A stretch of 64,000 nt of DNA from Pseudomonas taeanensis MS-3. GTDB lineage: Bacteria; Pseudomonadota; Gammaproteobacteria; Pseudomonadales; Pseudomonadaceae. The stretch lies in contig NZ_AWSQ01000004.1 of assembly GCF_000498575.2 (NCBI RefSeq), positions 719,623-783,622 on the forward strand, given 5' to 3'. The notes under the pieces are model-generated. The model did not search any database, was not told the DNA's origin, and saw only the letters and a list, made by a program, of their open reading frames with translations. The position numbers and the translations under genes were made by a program. Of the stretch, positions 40,624 to 49,254 are shown piece after piece; the stretch's first letter is position 1, and each line of letters begins with the position of its first letter.

Positions 40624-42882
40624 ATGCTACTTGCCACCGATCTCGATGGAACTTTTCTCACCGGCGACTCCAAGGATCGCCTCAGCCTCTATCAAGCCAT
40701 CACTTCGCACCCGGACATCCAACTGGCCTACGTCACCGGGCGCAGCCTGGAGACGGTGTTGCCGCTGCTTGACGACCCGACTTTGCCGCAGCCGGACTAC
40801 ATCATCGCCGACGTCGGCGCCAGCCTCTATCACGGCGACACCCTGCAGCCGATCCAGCCGTTGCAAAACGACATTGACGCACGCTGGCCGGGTGAGTCTC
40901 AGGTGGCTTCTGCCCTGATCGACTATCCCGACATGCAGCGCCAAGACGTGCCGCAGACTCGCCGCTGCTCGTACTTCTGCAGCCCCGAGCGCAGCGCCGA
41001 CCCAGCCCTCAAGGCCATCGCCGAGCAGCTCGACTGCGACCTGCTGTACTCCGCCGAGCGTTATCTGGACTTTCTGCCGCGCGGCGTGAACAAAGGCAGC
41101 AGCCTGCTAGCGCTGGTCGACTTGCTCGGCCTCGAGCGCGATCAGGTGCTGGTCGCCGGCGATACCCTGAATGACCTGAGCATGCTCACCAGCGGCCTGA
41201 TGGGCGTCTGCGTGGGTGACTCCGAGGCGGAACTGCTGGAGCAGACCCGCCAGTGCCCACAGGTGTTGCACGCCAGCCGCTCGGGTTGTGGTGGCATCCT
41301 CCAGGCCATTGCCCATTTCGGTTTCCTCGGAGAACGCGGAATCGCCGCCGAGACGCGCCAGGCTGCGCAACCGGGCAAAGCCGATCTGGTCATGGTTTAC
41401 CACCGCCTGCCTTATGAAGAGCATCGCGTCGATGGCAAATTGCAACGCCGCCGGCCGACTTCGCCGAACGGTATTATCCCCACCCTGCTGAGCTTCTTCG
41501 GCGATGGCCGCAAGGGCTCCTGGGTCGCCTGGGCCGTGCACGAAGACGCCGATGAGCCCTTCGACACCCACACCACTGTGGATGCCGAACGTTACCCGCT
41601 GCTCACCGCGGCGCGCGTGGCGTTGACCAAGGAAGAGGTCGATATCTTCTACAAGCGTTTCTCCAAGGAAGCCTTCTGGCCGACGCTGCACACCTTCTGG
41701 GAGCGTGCACAGTTTCGCGAAGAGGACTGGCAGGTGTTCCTCAAGGTCAACCGCGCCTTCGCCGAGCGCACTGCCCTGGAAGCTGCCGAGGGTGCGACCG
41801 TGTGGCTGCATGACTACAACCTGTGGATGGTTCCCGGCTACCTGCGCGAACTGCGCCCCGACGTGCGCATCGCCTTCTTCCACCACACCTACTTCCCTTC
41901 GGCAGACGTGTTCAACGTACTGCCGTGGCGTCGACAGATTATCGGCAGCCTGATGCAGTGTGATTACATCGGTTTCCATATCCCGCGTCAGGTTGAAAAC
42001 TTCGTCGATGCTGCCCGTGGCGTCACCCCGCTGCAAACCGTCAGCCGGCAGAACTGCGCGCCGCGCTTTATAACCTATGGCTGTGCGGTGGGCCTGGAGC
42101 GCATGACCACTGCGGTCGATACCGGCAGCCGGGTGGTCAAGCTCGGCGCTCATCCGGTTGGCCTGGATATCGATCGGGTGCGCAACGCCCTGGCCGCCCC
42201 GAAGATCCGCGAGATGATGACTCGCCTGCGCGAAGAGCTGGCCGGGGTTAAGCTGATCCTCTCGGTCGAGCGCCTCGACTACACCAAAGGCATCCTGGAA
42301 AAGCTCAACGCTTACGAACGCCTGCTGGCGGAAAACCCGGAACTGCTGGGCAAGGTCACCCTGGTCACCGTCTGCGTGCCGGCGGCCAAGGAAATGACTA
42401 TTTATGACGAACTGCAGGCGCAAATCGAGCAAGCGGTCGGACGGATCAACGGACGCTTCGCGCGGATCGGCTGGACGCCGCTGCAATTCTTCTTCCGCAG
42501 CTTGCCGTTCGAGGAAGTCAGCGCCTGGTACGCCATGGCCGACGTGATGTGGATCACCCCGCTGCGTGACGGACTCAATCTGGTGGCCAAGGAATTCGTC
42601 GCCGCCCAGGGTTTGCTCGGTGGCCGTGGCGTATTGGTGCTCTCCGAGTTTGCCGGCGCCGCCGCCGAACTCAAAGGCGCCCTGCTGACCAACCCCCACG
42701 ACCCGATGGACATGGTGCAAACCTGCTACATGGCCTTGAACCTGCCCAAAGTCGAAGCCGAAGCCCGCTTGCGTGAGCTGTTCGACATCGTCAGCTACAA
42801 CGACATCCGCCGCTGGGGCGATGAGTTCCTCGCCGGCGTGGCGGAGCCCGAGGTGGAAGAGCCGCTTATCCTGGCATCCTGA
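40624..42882 (+). CDS. ggpPS: Bifunctional glucosylglycerol-phosphate phosphatase/synthase GgpPS
   Basis: 752-aa fusion that makes the osmolyte glucosylglycerol from ADP-glucose and glycerol-3-phosphate. N-terminal HAD phosphatase, residues ~1-245 (nucleophile motif ATDLDGTF with Asp6/Asp8; GDTLNDLSML). C-terminal GT20 synthase, ~255-740, related to OtsA: VWLHDYNLWMVPGYL, FFHHTYFPSADVFNVLPW, LSVERLDYTKGILEKL and TPLRDGLNLVAKEFVA. The HDYNLWM and FHHTYFPS variants favour GgpS over trehalose-6-phosphate synthase. Fused GgpPS is known from halotolerant Pseudomonas. A trehalose function is the alternative. The gene stands alone; the 136-base upstream gap should hold a salt-responsive promoter. 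Confidence 0.85.
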   Translation: MLLATDLDGTFLTGDSKDRLSLYQAITSHPDIQLAYVTGRSLETVLPLLDDPTLPQPDYIIADVGASLYHGDTLQPIQPLQNDIDARWPGESQVASALIDYPDMQRQDVPQTRRCSYFCSPERSADPALKAIAEQLDCDLLYSAERYLDFLPRGVNKGSSLLALVDLLGLERDQVLVAGDTLNDLSMLTSGLMGVCVGDSEAELLEQTRQCPQVLHASRSGCGGILQAIAHFGFLGERGIAAETRQAAQPGKADLVMVYHRLPYEEHRVDGKLQRRRPTSPNGIIPTLLSFFGDGRKGSWVAWAVHEDADEPFDTHTTVDAERYPLLTAARVALTKEEVDIFYKRFSKEAFWPTLHTFWERAQFREEDWQVFLKVNRAFAERTALEAAEGATVWLHDYNLWMVPGYLRELRPDVRIAFFHHTYFPSADVFNVLPWRRQIIGSLMQCDYIGFHIPRQVENFVDAARGVTPLQTVSRQNCAPRFITYGCAVGLERMTTAVDTGSRVVKLGAHPVGLDIDRVRNALAAPKIREMMTRLREELAGVKLILSVERLDYTKGILEKLNAYERLLAENPELLGKVTLVTVCVPAAKEMTIYDELQAQIEQAVGRINGRFARIGWTPLQFFFRSLPFEEVSAWYAMADVMWITPLRDGLNLVAKEFVAAQGLLGGRGVLVLSEFAGAAAELKGALLTNPHDPMDMVQTCYMALNLPKVEAEARLRELFDIVSYNDIRRWGDEFLAGVAEPEVEEPLILAS

Positions 42883-42974
42883 ACCAAGCCGAACGGCCTG
42901 GCCTCAAGTACGATTCGCTTGGGGCCAGGCGTTGCTGAGGGCAATGCGTGCGTCAGCGTCGTATGTGCCTTTAT

Positions 42975-43388
42975 TCACTGATCCGTTTCGCAGTTGATCA
43001 TCCAGGGCACGCCGAAGCGATCGACCAGCATGCCGAAGCGCGCAGCCCAGAAGGTTTGCTGCAGCGGCATCTCAACCCGTCCCTGCTCCCCCAGAGCACT
43101 GAAGATGCGCTCGGCCTCTGCAATGCTGTCGACGTTGAGTGAGACAGAACAGCCCTTGATGCCCTCATAAGGACGTTCCGGGTGGTTGTCGGAGGCCATC
43201 AGCACCTGATCGCCCACCACCAGGCGGGCATGCATGATCTTGTCGCGCAAGCCCTCAGGCACATCGCCAGCGGCAGGGGTATCGCCGAAGGTGAACATCG
43301 CCTCGAGGGTGCCACCCAGGCATTGTGCGTAGAACTTGAAAGCGGCCTCGCATTGGCCGTCGAACGTCAGATAAGCATTGATTTTCAT
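42975..43388 (-). CDS. VOC family protein, PhnB-like
   Basis: 137-aa glyoxalase-fold protein: MKINAYLTFDGQCEAAFKFY, then MFTFGDTP and DKIMHARLVVGDQVLMASD, and the C-terminal WAARFGMLVDRFGVPWMINCE. This is the PhnB/YjdN-type pattern often annotated as 3-demethylubiquinone methyltransferase-like, which is not a proven activity. It follows a YCII/DGPF-type gene by 26 bases on the same strand, a very common pairing. Function unknown. Confidence 0.85.
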   Translation of the reverse strand: MKINAYLTFDGQCEAAFKFYAQCLGGTLEAMFTFGDTPAAGDVPEGLRDKIMHARLVVGDQVLMASDNHPERPYEGIKGCSVSLNVDSIAEAERIFSALGEQGRVEMPLQQTFWAARFGMLVDRFGVPWMINCETDQ

Positions 43389-43414
43389 GTCGTACTCCCT
43401 TGGCTGTCAGCGGT

Positions 43415-43840
43415 TCACGCCTTGTTGCTGAGTTGTGCGCGAACTGACTCTTCCTGCTGGCGCAACTCGGGGGTGAACTCGGCGCCGAAGTCTTCGGCCT
43501 CGAATACCTGGCGTATCTCGATCTCGGACTCGCCCGGCATAGGATTTGGACAACGCTTCACCCATTCGATTGCCTCTTGCAGTGACTTCACCTGGAATAT
43601 CCAGAAGCCGGCGATCAGCTCCTTGGTTTCACTAAAGGGGCCGTCAATCACCGTGCGCTGGCTGCCTGAGAACTTCACCCGCGCGCCCTTGGCACTCGGC
43701 TGCAAACCCTCGCCGGCCTGCAGTACTCCGGCCTGCACCAGCTCCTCGTTGTACCGCCCCATCGCCGTGAGCAACTCCTCACTGGGCATCATCCCTGCTT
43801 CAGACTCCTGGCTGGCCTTGATCATCACCATAAATCGCAT
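43415..43840 (-). CDS. YCII/DGPF domain protein
   Basis: 141-aa protein. The start at 43840 is set by AGGAGG before the ATG and gives MRFMVMIKASQESEAGMMPS, the usual beginning; an open extension upstream is not conserved. The DGPF motif is visible as TVIDGPFSETKELIAGFWIF. Such proteins are small ferredoxin-like folds, often encoded beside PhnB-like proteins or ECF sigma factors; none of the latter is seen here. Probably an operon with the VOC gene. Function unknown. Confidence 0.88.
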   Translation of the reverse strand: MRFMVMIKASQESEAGMMPSEELLTAMGRYNEELVQAGVLQAGEGLQPSAKGARVKFSGSQRTVIDGPFSETKELIAGFWIFQVKSLQEAIEWVKRCPNPMPGESEIEIRQVFEAEDFGAEFTPELRQQEESVRAQLSNKA

Positions 43841-44228
43841 CGTCTTACCTCCTCGTAATGGATAGCGAGCCAGGGCCGTTGCCCACTGACTCTGCTTACT
43901 AGTCGAACCGACAACAGCAAAATAGACAGGACGTGGATTTTTTCTTTTTTGTTTACGGCCGACAAACGCCTCTTCTACGCAGAGCACTCACAACCGATCA
44001 CCACAAAACAGTCAGGCTGTGTCCCGCAACGTATGACAGTTCAGGGCAGCAGAGGCATGCTGCGGAGTAAGAAAGCGCGATGGCCTGGTTAGCGAATAGC
44101 CAGTGCAAATCTGCGTTGTGCCCGTCCACAGAGCGGCAAGCGCCTGCGGCCCTACCCGGCGGGTCTGTAGCTACAAGACTGACAGCAGATATACCGCCTG
44201 ACATTCGCCCACGGCCTGAGCCAGGCCG
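43841..44228. other. 388-base gap with no recognised gene
   Basis: Region between the YCII-domain gene and the DUF302 gene, both on minus. It should hold the promoter of the YCII-VOC pair. Short reading frames here are not preceded by ribosome sites and lack normal protein composition. Nothing else recognised. Confidence 0.35.
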
Positions 44229-44681
44229 CTAGCGCGCGACCGCGGCCTTGGCAATGCTGGCCAGCGCCTTTTGCAGGTTATCGATGGCCGGACACTGGGC
44301 GACGCCGTGTCGCTGAGCCAAATAGGCCGGATCGTTGTAACCCAGCCAGACCTGGCCGGTATCGTCTTCCCAGACCAGCGCCTTGAGCGGCAGGTCGATG
44401 CCCATGGACTGCGCGCACTGCATCAGTGGCGTGCCACCTTGAGGATTACCAAAGATCAGCACTTCGGTGGGTCGCAAGGTCTTGCCGATCTTGGCGGCGC
44501 CGGCAGCATGGTCGATGCGTGCAAATACCTTGAGGCCCCGCTGCTTCACGACATCCTCAAGGCGGCTCATGGTGCCGTCAGCGCTGTGCGGACTATTGAC
44601 CACAATCAAACCATCGGCGGCCACGACGATCGATGCAAAGGTGAAAATCGTCAGGGCGACGAGCGAGCGTACTAGCTTCAT
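44229..44681 (-). CDS. DUF302 domain protein, exported
   Basis: 150 aa from the ATG at 44681 (AGGAGCTCCCC before it), beginning MKLVRSLVALTIFTFASIVVAADG, a Sec signal peptide. The DUF302 domain follows: SRLEDVVKQRGLKVFARIDHAAGA, PTEVLIFGNPQGGTPLMQ, and LPLKALVWEDDTGQVWLGYNDP. This periplasmic fold is found in many bacteria with no settled function. It lies 61 bases after the GFA-domain gene on the same strand. Confidence 0.88.
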   Translation of the reverse strand: MKLVRSLVALTIFTFASIVVAADGLIVVNSPHSADGTMSRLEDVVKQRGLKVFARIDHAAGAAKIGKTLRPTEVLIFGNPQGGTPLMQCAQSMGIDLPLKALVWEDDTGQVWLGYNDPAYLAQRHGVAQCPAIDNLQKALASIAKAAVAR

Positions 44682-44742
44682 GGGGAGCTCCTTGCAGATT
44701 CGAACGTTTGCGAGGAGGCCCCATAAACGTCCGGTTAAGTTT

Positions 44743-45150
44743 TCAGGTTGGAAAGCCATCGAAATGCTCGGCACTGACCCCAGACTCAAACCACCCTGCT
44801 CTTTCCAGCCAAAATATGTTGGCTTGCGGGGCGATATTCGGCTCATCGTTCAAGCAGCCGGCCGGCACAATCAAGGCCTTGCCGCTCTTGCTGAGGTAGG
44901 GCAAGCCCGAACCACACTCGGTACAGAACACGCTCGTGAACCCCCTACCCGGATAGTCAAATCGCTTCATGCTCGCCTGGCCCGACAGCCACTCGATGTT
45001 CTGCGGTGCGGTGAACAGGTTGGCGGCATTCGAGCTGCCGGTGATCTTCCGGCACTGACTGCAGTGACACAGATAAAACTTCGCAAACTCGTTGTTCAGC
45101 GAGAATCTGACTGTCCCGCACAAACACCCGCCCTCGATTACTGCCTGCAT
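44743..45150 (-). CDS. GFA (CENP-V) family zinc protein
   Basis: 135-aa protein with the glutathione-dependent formaldehyde-activating (GFA) fold: GGCLCGTVRF, CHCSQCRKITG and FCTECGSGLPYL supply six or seven zinc-binding cysteines. Members bind Zn and sometimes glutathione; the formaldehyde role is doubtful for most. It is read toward the DUF302 gene. No substrate can be inferred. Confidence 0.9.
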   Translation of the reverse strand: MQAVIEGGCLCGTVRFSLNNEFAKFYLCHCSQCRKITGSSNAANLFTAPQNIEWLSGQASMKRFDYPGRGFTSVFCTECGSGLPYLSKSGKALIVPAGCLNDEPNIAPQANIFWLERAGWFESGVSAEHFDGFPT

Positions 45151-45716
45151 CCCTTACCCCCTCTGAACTGATGGCCCTCGGCAGCACCTGAAAGGCTGCC
45201 GTTAACCACACCGTAGCAGGCTAGCATTTCTGCTCGGTATGGGTGGTATGTGCCTGGGGCACGAGTCCCGCCTATGACTGAATTTGGAGAGTCTCCAGGG
45301 ATGTATCTAGAACAACTATAAAACAGCCTTTTTTCTGCCCACCCCCTGCAATGGCAATGGGTATCGCGATCTGTTTGTGATCGCGCGCTATAGACAGTCG
45401 AGTCGTACCGCCTGCAGCTCGAGGCAGGCTGCCGAAACACCAACAGCGACTAACCCGAGCACAGCCTGGACACCCCGCCGACATCGTCCACAGCGCCTAG
45501 AAGTACTCATGCAGATCGTCACACTGGATGACTGCTGACCTACCACTTGTCGGCAGAACTGATCAATAAATGAACAACTTTCCCATTTAGCGCTCTGACT
45601 CTCCTAGTGAGTGATCGAGTGTCCCGCCTCGTTTTTCCCTCAACCCCCGGAGCAAAACTCTCCTATGTGCATAACCGCACAGGGATTTTTTGTGTCCAAA
45701 AATTGAAGGATGGAAA
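45151..45716. other. 566-base gap before rnfC
   Basis: Divergent gap between the GFA gene (minus) and rnfC (plus). It includes an imperfect hairpin GCCTG...CAGGC near 45410-45429 and AT-rich tracts near 45560 and 45690. I found no remnant of rnfA or rnfB in any frame by eye. It should hold promoters for both sides. Confidence 0.4.
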
Positions 45717-47117
45717 ATGTCCAGTCATTCCTTTCCGATCGCCGAGCGCATGCAGCCAGCGCTCCTCGGCCAACGCCAATCGCCAGCGACCCCCTTCTGG
45801 CGCAGGCTGATCTCCATCGCCACGCCGGCACCGCACCACTGGCGCGGTGGGCTCAAGCTCAAGGGCTACAAGCATTTATCCAACAGCACGCCGATTGCTC
45901 CGCTGCCGGCCGGACACATGTTGCTAGCGATCCCGCTCGAGCGGGGGCGCCGATGCGCCGAGCCCTGCGTGCAGCCGGGGCAGTACGTGCGCAAGGGCGA
46001 GGTGATCGGTATGGGCGATGGCAACACCCCCTGGGTGCACGCCAGCACCTCCGGCACCGTGCAACAGATTGGCCCCACCTTCGCGGCCGACTCAGCCGAA
46101 CCGGTTTTGGCGGTTACTCTGCGCGCCGACGGTCTGGATCAGTGGCTCACGCGCCCCGTGCTGGTACCACCGCAAACGCCCGAAGCGCTGGTCGAGCGAG
46201 CGCTGCAGATGGGCATCGTTGGCCTGGGTGGGGCGGGCTTCCCCACGGGCCTGAAGCTGGCAGGTGCCCAGCAACCCGACCTGCTGCTGATCAACGGCGC
46301 CGAGTGTGAACCCTTCCTGACCTGCGACGACCGCCTGATGCGCGAGCGCGCCGAGACGCTGATCGAGACCGCCGACTACCTGGCCACCCTGCTGGGTATC
46401 GAGCAGACCCGTTTCGGCGTCGAAACCAACAAACCCGAGGCGATGGCGGCGTTGCGTACCGCCTCCCGCCAGGCGCGTACCTCGGTCGAGATTTGTCCGC
46501 TGCCGACGCGCTACCCGGCAGGTGGCCAACCGCTGATGATCAAGAGCCTGAGCGGTCGCAACCTGGCGCCAGGTGCCCGGCCCGCCGAGATCGGCGTGCT
46601 GGCGCTGAATGTCGCGACGCTTCATGCACTGGGCCGCGCCGTGTTCCACGCCGAGCCACTGATCACGCGCGTGCTGACGCTGACCGGGGGCTGTGAGCGC
46701 CCCGGCAACGTCGAAGTGCCGATTGGCTATCCGGTCATTGCACTGCGCGCGGTTGCTGGTGCCTTTGCCGAGAGCCAGCTGACCCAGGTCGGCGGTCCGA
46801 TGATGGGACAGCCCCTGCCAGACCCCAGCGCTGTCATCAGCAAGACCAGTAGTTGCCTGATTTTCGGCGCCGAGCGCTACCTGCCGGCAGCAGAACCCGC
46901 GGGCAGTTGCATCCGCTGCAACCGCTGCGTGGACGTCTGCCCGATGTCGCTGCGGCCGCTGGACCTCTACTCCGCCGCCCAAAGCCAGGACCAGGCCAGC
47001 TTGCAGGCGCTGCAGCTGGATGCCTGTATCGAATGTGGCAGCTGCACCAGTAGCTGCCCCAGCAATCTGCCGCTGCGCGACAGCTTTCGCCAGAGCAAGA
47101 TGGAGATGCGTCAATGA
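45717..47117 (+). CDS. rnfC: RnfC-like electron transport subunit
   Basis: 466 aa from the ATG at 45717 (AAGGATGG upstream). Rnf complexes couple NADH-ferredoxin electron transfer to ion transport; RnfC binds NADH, FMN and two 4Fe-4S clusters. Visible are GLGGAGFPTGLK (~169-180), GAECEPFLTCDDRLM, RYPAGGQPLMIKSLSG, and the cluster motifs CIRCNRCVDVCP and CIECGSCTSSCP. It lacks the long Ala/Lys-rich C-terminal extension of many RnfC proteins. Only rnfD follows; rnfA, B, G and E are absent from the surroundings. Confidence 0.88.
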   Translation: MSSHSFPIAERMQPALLGQRQSPATPFWRRLISIATPAPHHWRGGLKLKGYKHLSNSTPIAPLPAGHMLLAIPLERGRRCAEPCVQPGQYVRKGEVIGMGDGNTPWVHASTSGTVQQIGPTFAADSAEPVLAVTLRADGLDQWLTRPVLVPPQTPEALVERALQMGIVGLGGAGFPTGLKLAGAQQPDLLLINGAECEPFLTCDDRLMRERAETLIETADYLATLLGIEQTRFGVETNKPEAMAALRTASRQARTSVEICPLPTRYPAGGQPLMIKSLSGRNLAPGARPAEIGVLALNVATLHALGRAVFHAEPLITRVLTLTGGCERPGNVEVPIGYPVIALRAVAGAFAESQLTQVGGPMMGQPLPDPSAVISKTSSCLIFGAERYLPAAEPAGSCIRCNRCVDVCPMSLRPLDLYSAAQSQDQASLQALQLDACIECGSCTSSCPSNLPLRDSFRQSKMEMRQ

Positions 47118-48073
47118 GCCTGGTCCACCGCCCTGCCCCGCACCGACTCCAAACACTGATGCTGCTGGTCAGCCTGTGCCTGCTGCCGGGCACCGCCCTG
47201 TATGCCTGGCAATTTGGCAGCGTGGTCTGGTTGCAGACCTTCTGGTGCGTACTGCTGGCCCTGGGCTTCGAAGCCGGCCTGCTGCGCCTGCGCAGACGTA
47301 ATGTACGCGAGGGTTTGAGCGACCTGAGCTGGTTGGTGCTTGGCCTGATTCTGGCTCGGGCACTGCCGCTGCTGGTGCCGCTATGGATGATCGCGCTGGC
47401 CAGCTTTGCCGCCCTCGCACTGTGTAAACACGGCAGTGGCGGCCTTGGCCGCAACCGCCTAAACCCTGCCATGGTTGGCCTGGGGATCATCGCCATCTGC
47501 TTCTACCAACAGTTGTACCCAGCGCCATCGAACCTGGCTCCCTGGACCCTTACCCTGGACGCTAAAGAGGTTCTTCTGCAGCAGTTGCAACTGGCACCGC
47601 GCCTCAGCCTCGATGCGTTCGCCGGCGCCACACAGCTGGCCCTGGGGGAATTCACCCCGACCACCCCCAATCTTTCGGGATACGGCTACATAGCCGGCGG
47701 CTTAATACTGGCTGTCTTGCGGGTGATTCGCATCGAGATTCCGCTGGCGATGCTCGGCAGCACGGCATTGCTGTGCCTGGCAGCCGGCCACACCCCACAG
47801 GAAAGCCTGTACAGCCTCAGCCTCGGCGGCCTTTTGTTCACCGCCTTCTTCATCGCCACCGATCCGGTCACCAGTCCCGATACGCGTGCCGGCCGCATCC
47901 TGTTCGGCGCTACCATCGGCGCGTTGACCGAATTGATCCGCGAGTTCGGGCTGTACGCCGATGGTCTCTGCTTCGCTGTACTGGCCGCCAACCTGCTGGT
48001 ACCGCAGATCGATCGCCTGGTGCAGAGCCTGCAACGCCCCTGGTATGACCAACGCGCGGTACTGGCAGGATAG
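47114..48073 (+). CDS. rnfD: RnfD-like electron transport subunit
   Basis: 319-aa inner-membrane protein with about nine membrane segments, overlapping the rnfC stop by four bases (ATGA). The motif AFAGATQLA holds the threonine to which FMN is covalently attached in RnfD/NqrB proteins, though the preceding Asp-Gly-x-Ser is altered to DAFA. FFIATDPVTSPDTRAGRILFG is the second conserved family stretch. The protein is somewhat shorter than typical RnfD (about 340-350 aa). Instead of rnfG and rnfE, a non-coding repeat and a HAD phosphatase gene follow. Confidence 0.86.
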   Translation: MSLVHRPAPHRLQTLMLLVSLCLLPGTALYAWQFGSVVWLQTFWCVLLALGFEAGLLRLRRRNVREGLSDLSWLVLGLILARALPLLVPLWMIALASFAALALCKHGSGGLGRNRLNPAMVGLGIIAICFYQQLYPAPSNLAPWTLTLDAKEVLLQQLQLAPRLSLDAFAGATQLALGEFTPTTPNLSGYGYIAGGLILAVLRVIRIEIPLAMLGSTALLCLAAGHTPQESLYSLSLGGLLFTAFFIATDPVTSPDTRAGRILFGATIGALTELIREFGLYADGLCFAVLAANLLVPQIDRLVQSLQRPWYDQRAVLAG

Positions 48074-48119
48074 GCGCAGGAAAAGCAGACACCTGTTAGC
48101 CCGCCCCTGATCAAGGCCG

Positions 48120-48153
48120 AAAACATAGTTGCCCCGCCAAAACATAGTTGCCC
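48120..48153. repeat. Two exact 15-base direct repeats after rnfD
   Basis: AAAACATAGTTGCCC occurs at 48120-48134 and again at 48139-48153 (19-base period). Repeated short motifs of this kind are found at the ends of some insertion sequences such as the IS21 family, but no transposase is nearby, so an element end or a protein-binding site are both only possible. Confidence 0.55.
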
Positions 48154-48402
48154 TGTCGTTGCTGGACGGCGGGGTTTCGTCATCTGCAAACCCGATCGGC
48201 TGATCCCCAATCGCTTTCCTCACTGTCGGCTACGGCCAAGTCGTGCCGGTCGGAGGAAAAGTACTCGGCAAGCAGTTTTCTCGTGGTCGCAGTGGAAGCG
48301 CCAGTTACTCACGACGGTCTTGCACCGAAGCGGTCAGCCTATGCTATGGCTGTTGGCAGCGCAGACGCGCTGTACAGTGAGCGCAGAGTGGAGGATCAGG
48401 CC

Positions 48403-49152
48403 ATGCCCCAGGCGGTATTACTCGATATCAGTGGTGTGTTGTATCAAGACGCCTTGCCCTTGCCAGGCTCGGTTGCGGCGGTCGAGGCGCTGCAAAGCAA
48501 GGGCCATCCCCTGCGCCTGGTAACCAACACCTCGCGCCTTACCGCCGTCGAGATTCACCGGCAACTCACGGGCATGGGCTACGCCATCACACCCGAGCAG
48601 ATCTACAGTGCGCCGAAAGCCATGCGCAGCTATGTGCAGGCCCAGGGCTTGCGCCCCTATTGGCTGATCCACCGGAATCTGCAGGAGGAGTTCGCCGACC
48701 TGCTCGAGCAAGCCGAGCCCAATGCGGTGGTGCTCGGCGATGCCGAGGAGCGTTTCGATTACGCCCACCTGGAGCGCGCCTTCCACCTGCTGCTCGCTGG
48801 CGCGCCCCTGCTGGCCATGGGCGACAACCGCTACTTCCACAGCCGCGGCGCCCTGCGCCTGGACGCCGGCCCTTTCGTACGGGCGCTGGAGTATGCCGCC
48901 GGGGTTCAGGCACTGATCCTTGGCAAGCCCTCGAAGGAGTTCTTCGCCGGCGCCCTTGAGGAACTCGGGGTGGCCGCAAGCGATGCCTTGATGATCGGCG
49001 ACGATGTCGAGAGCGATGTGTTTGGGGCCCAGCAAGCCGGATTGCTGGGCTGCCTGGTGCAAACGGGCAAGTACCGCTCGGGCGACGAAGGCAAAGCGCC
49101 GGGGGCCTTGTTGGCCAAAGACCTGGCCGAGGCAGTACAGCGTTTTTGCTGA
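48403..49152 (+). CDS. HAD-IIA phosphatase, LHPP-like
   Basis: 249 aa from the ATG at 48403 (GTGGAGGATCAGGCC before it); the frame is open 255 bases further upstream but non-conserved. The N-terminus VLLDISGVLYQDALPLPGSV, the segment GLRPYWLIHRNLQEEF, and LGKPSKEFFAGALEELGV..MIGDDVESDV match the LHPP family (phospholysine phosphohistidine inorganic pyrophosphate phosphatase), including Ser instead of the second motif-I Asp. Nucleophile Asp8. Human LHPP removes phosphate from phosphohistidine; the bacterial substrate is not known to me. Confidence 0.85.
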   Translation: MPQAVLLDISGVLYQDALPLPGSVAAVEALQSKGHPLRLVTNTSRLTAVEIHRQLTGMGYAITPEQIYSAPKAMRSYVQAQGLRPYWLIHRNLQEEFADLLEQAEPNAVVLGDAEERFDYAHLERAFHLLLAGAPLLAMGDNRYFHSRGALRLDAGPFVRALEYAAGVQALILGKPSKEFFAGALEELGVAASDALMIGDDVESDVFGAQQAGLLGCLVQTGKYRSGDEGKAPGALLAKDLAEAVQRFC

Positions 49153-49254
49153 GCCCGACGTCCCTGCCCAGCCAACCTGCCGCAGCCGACTACCGCGCCT
49201 TCAATGGCTGGCGAGACATGAACACAGACGATTACCGGGGTAATCACCGGCCTT

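Noticed and set aside
41107..42720. Long minus-strand frame (537 codons) opposite ggpPS
   Set aside because: Antisense of a clear bifunctional enzyme; no ribosome site or domain.
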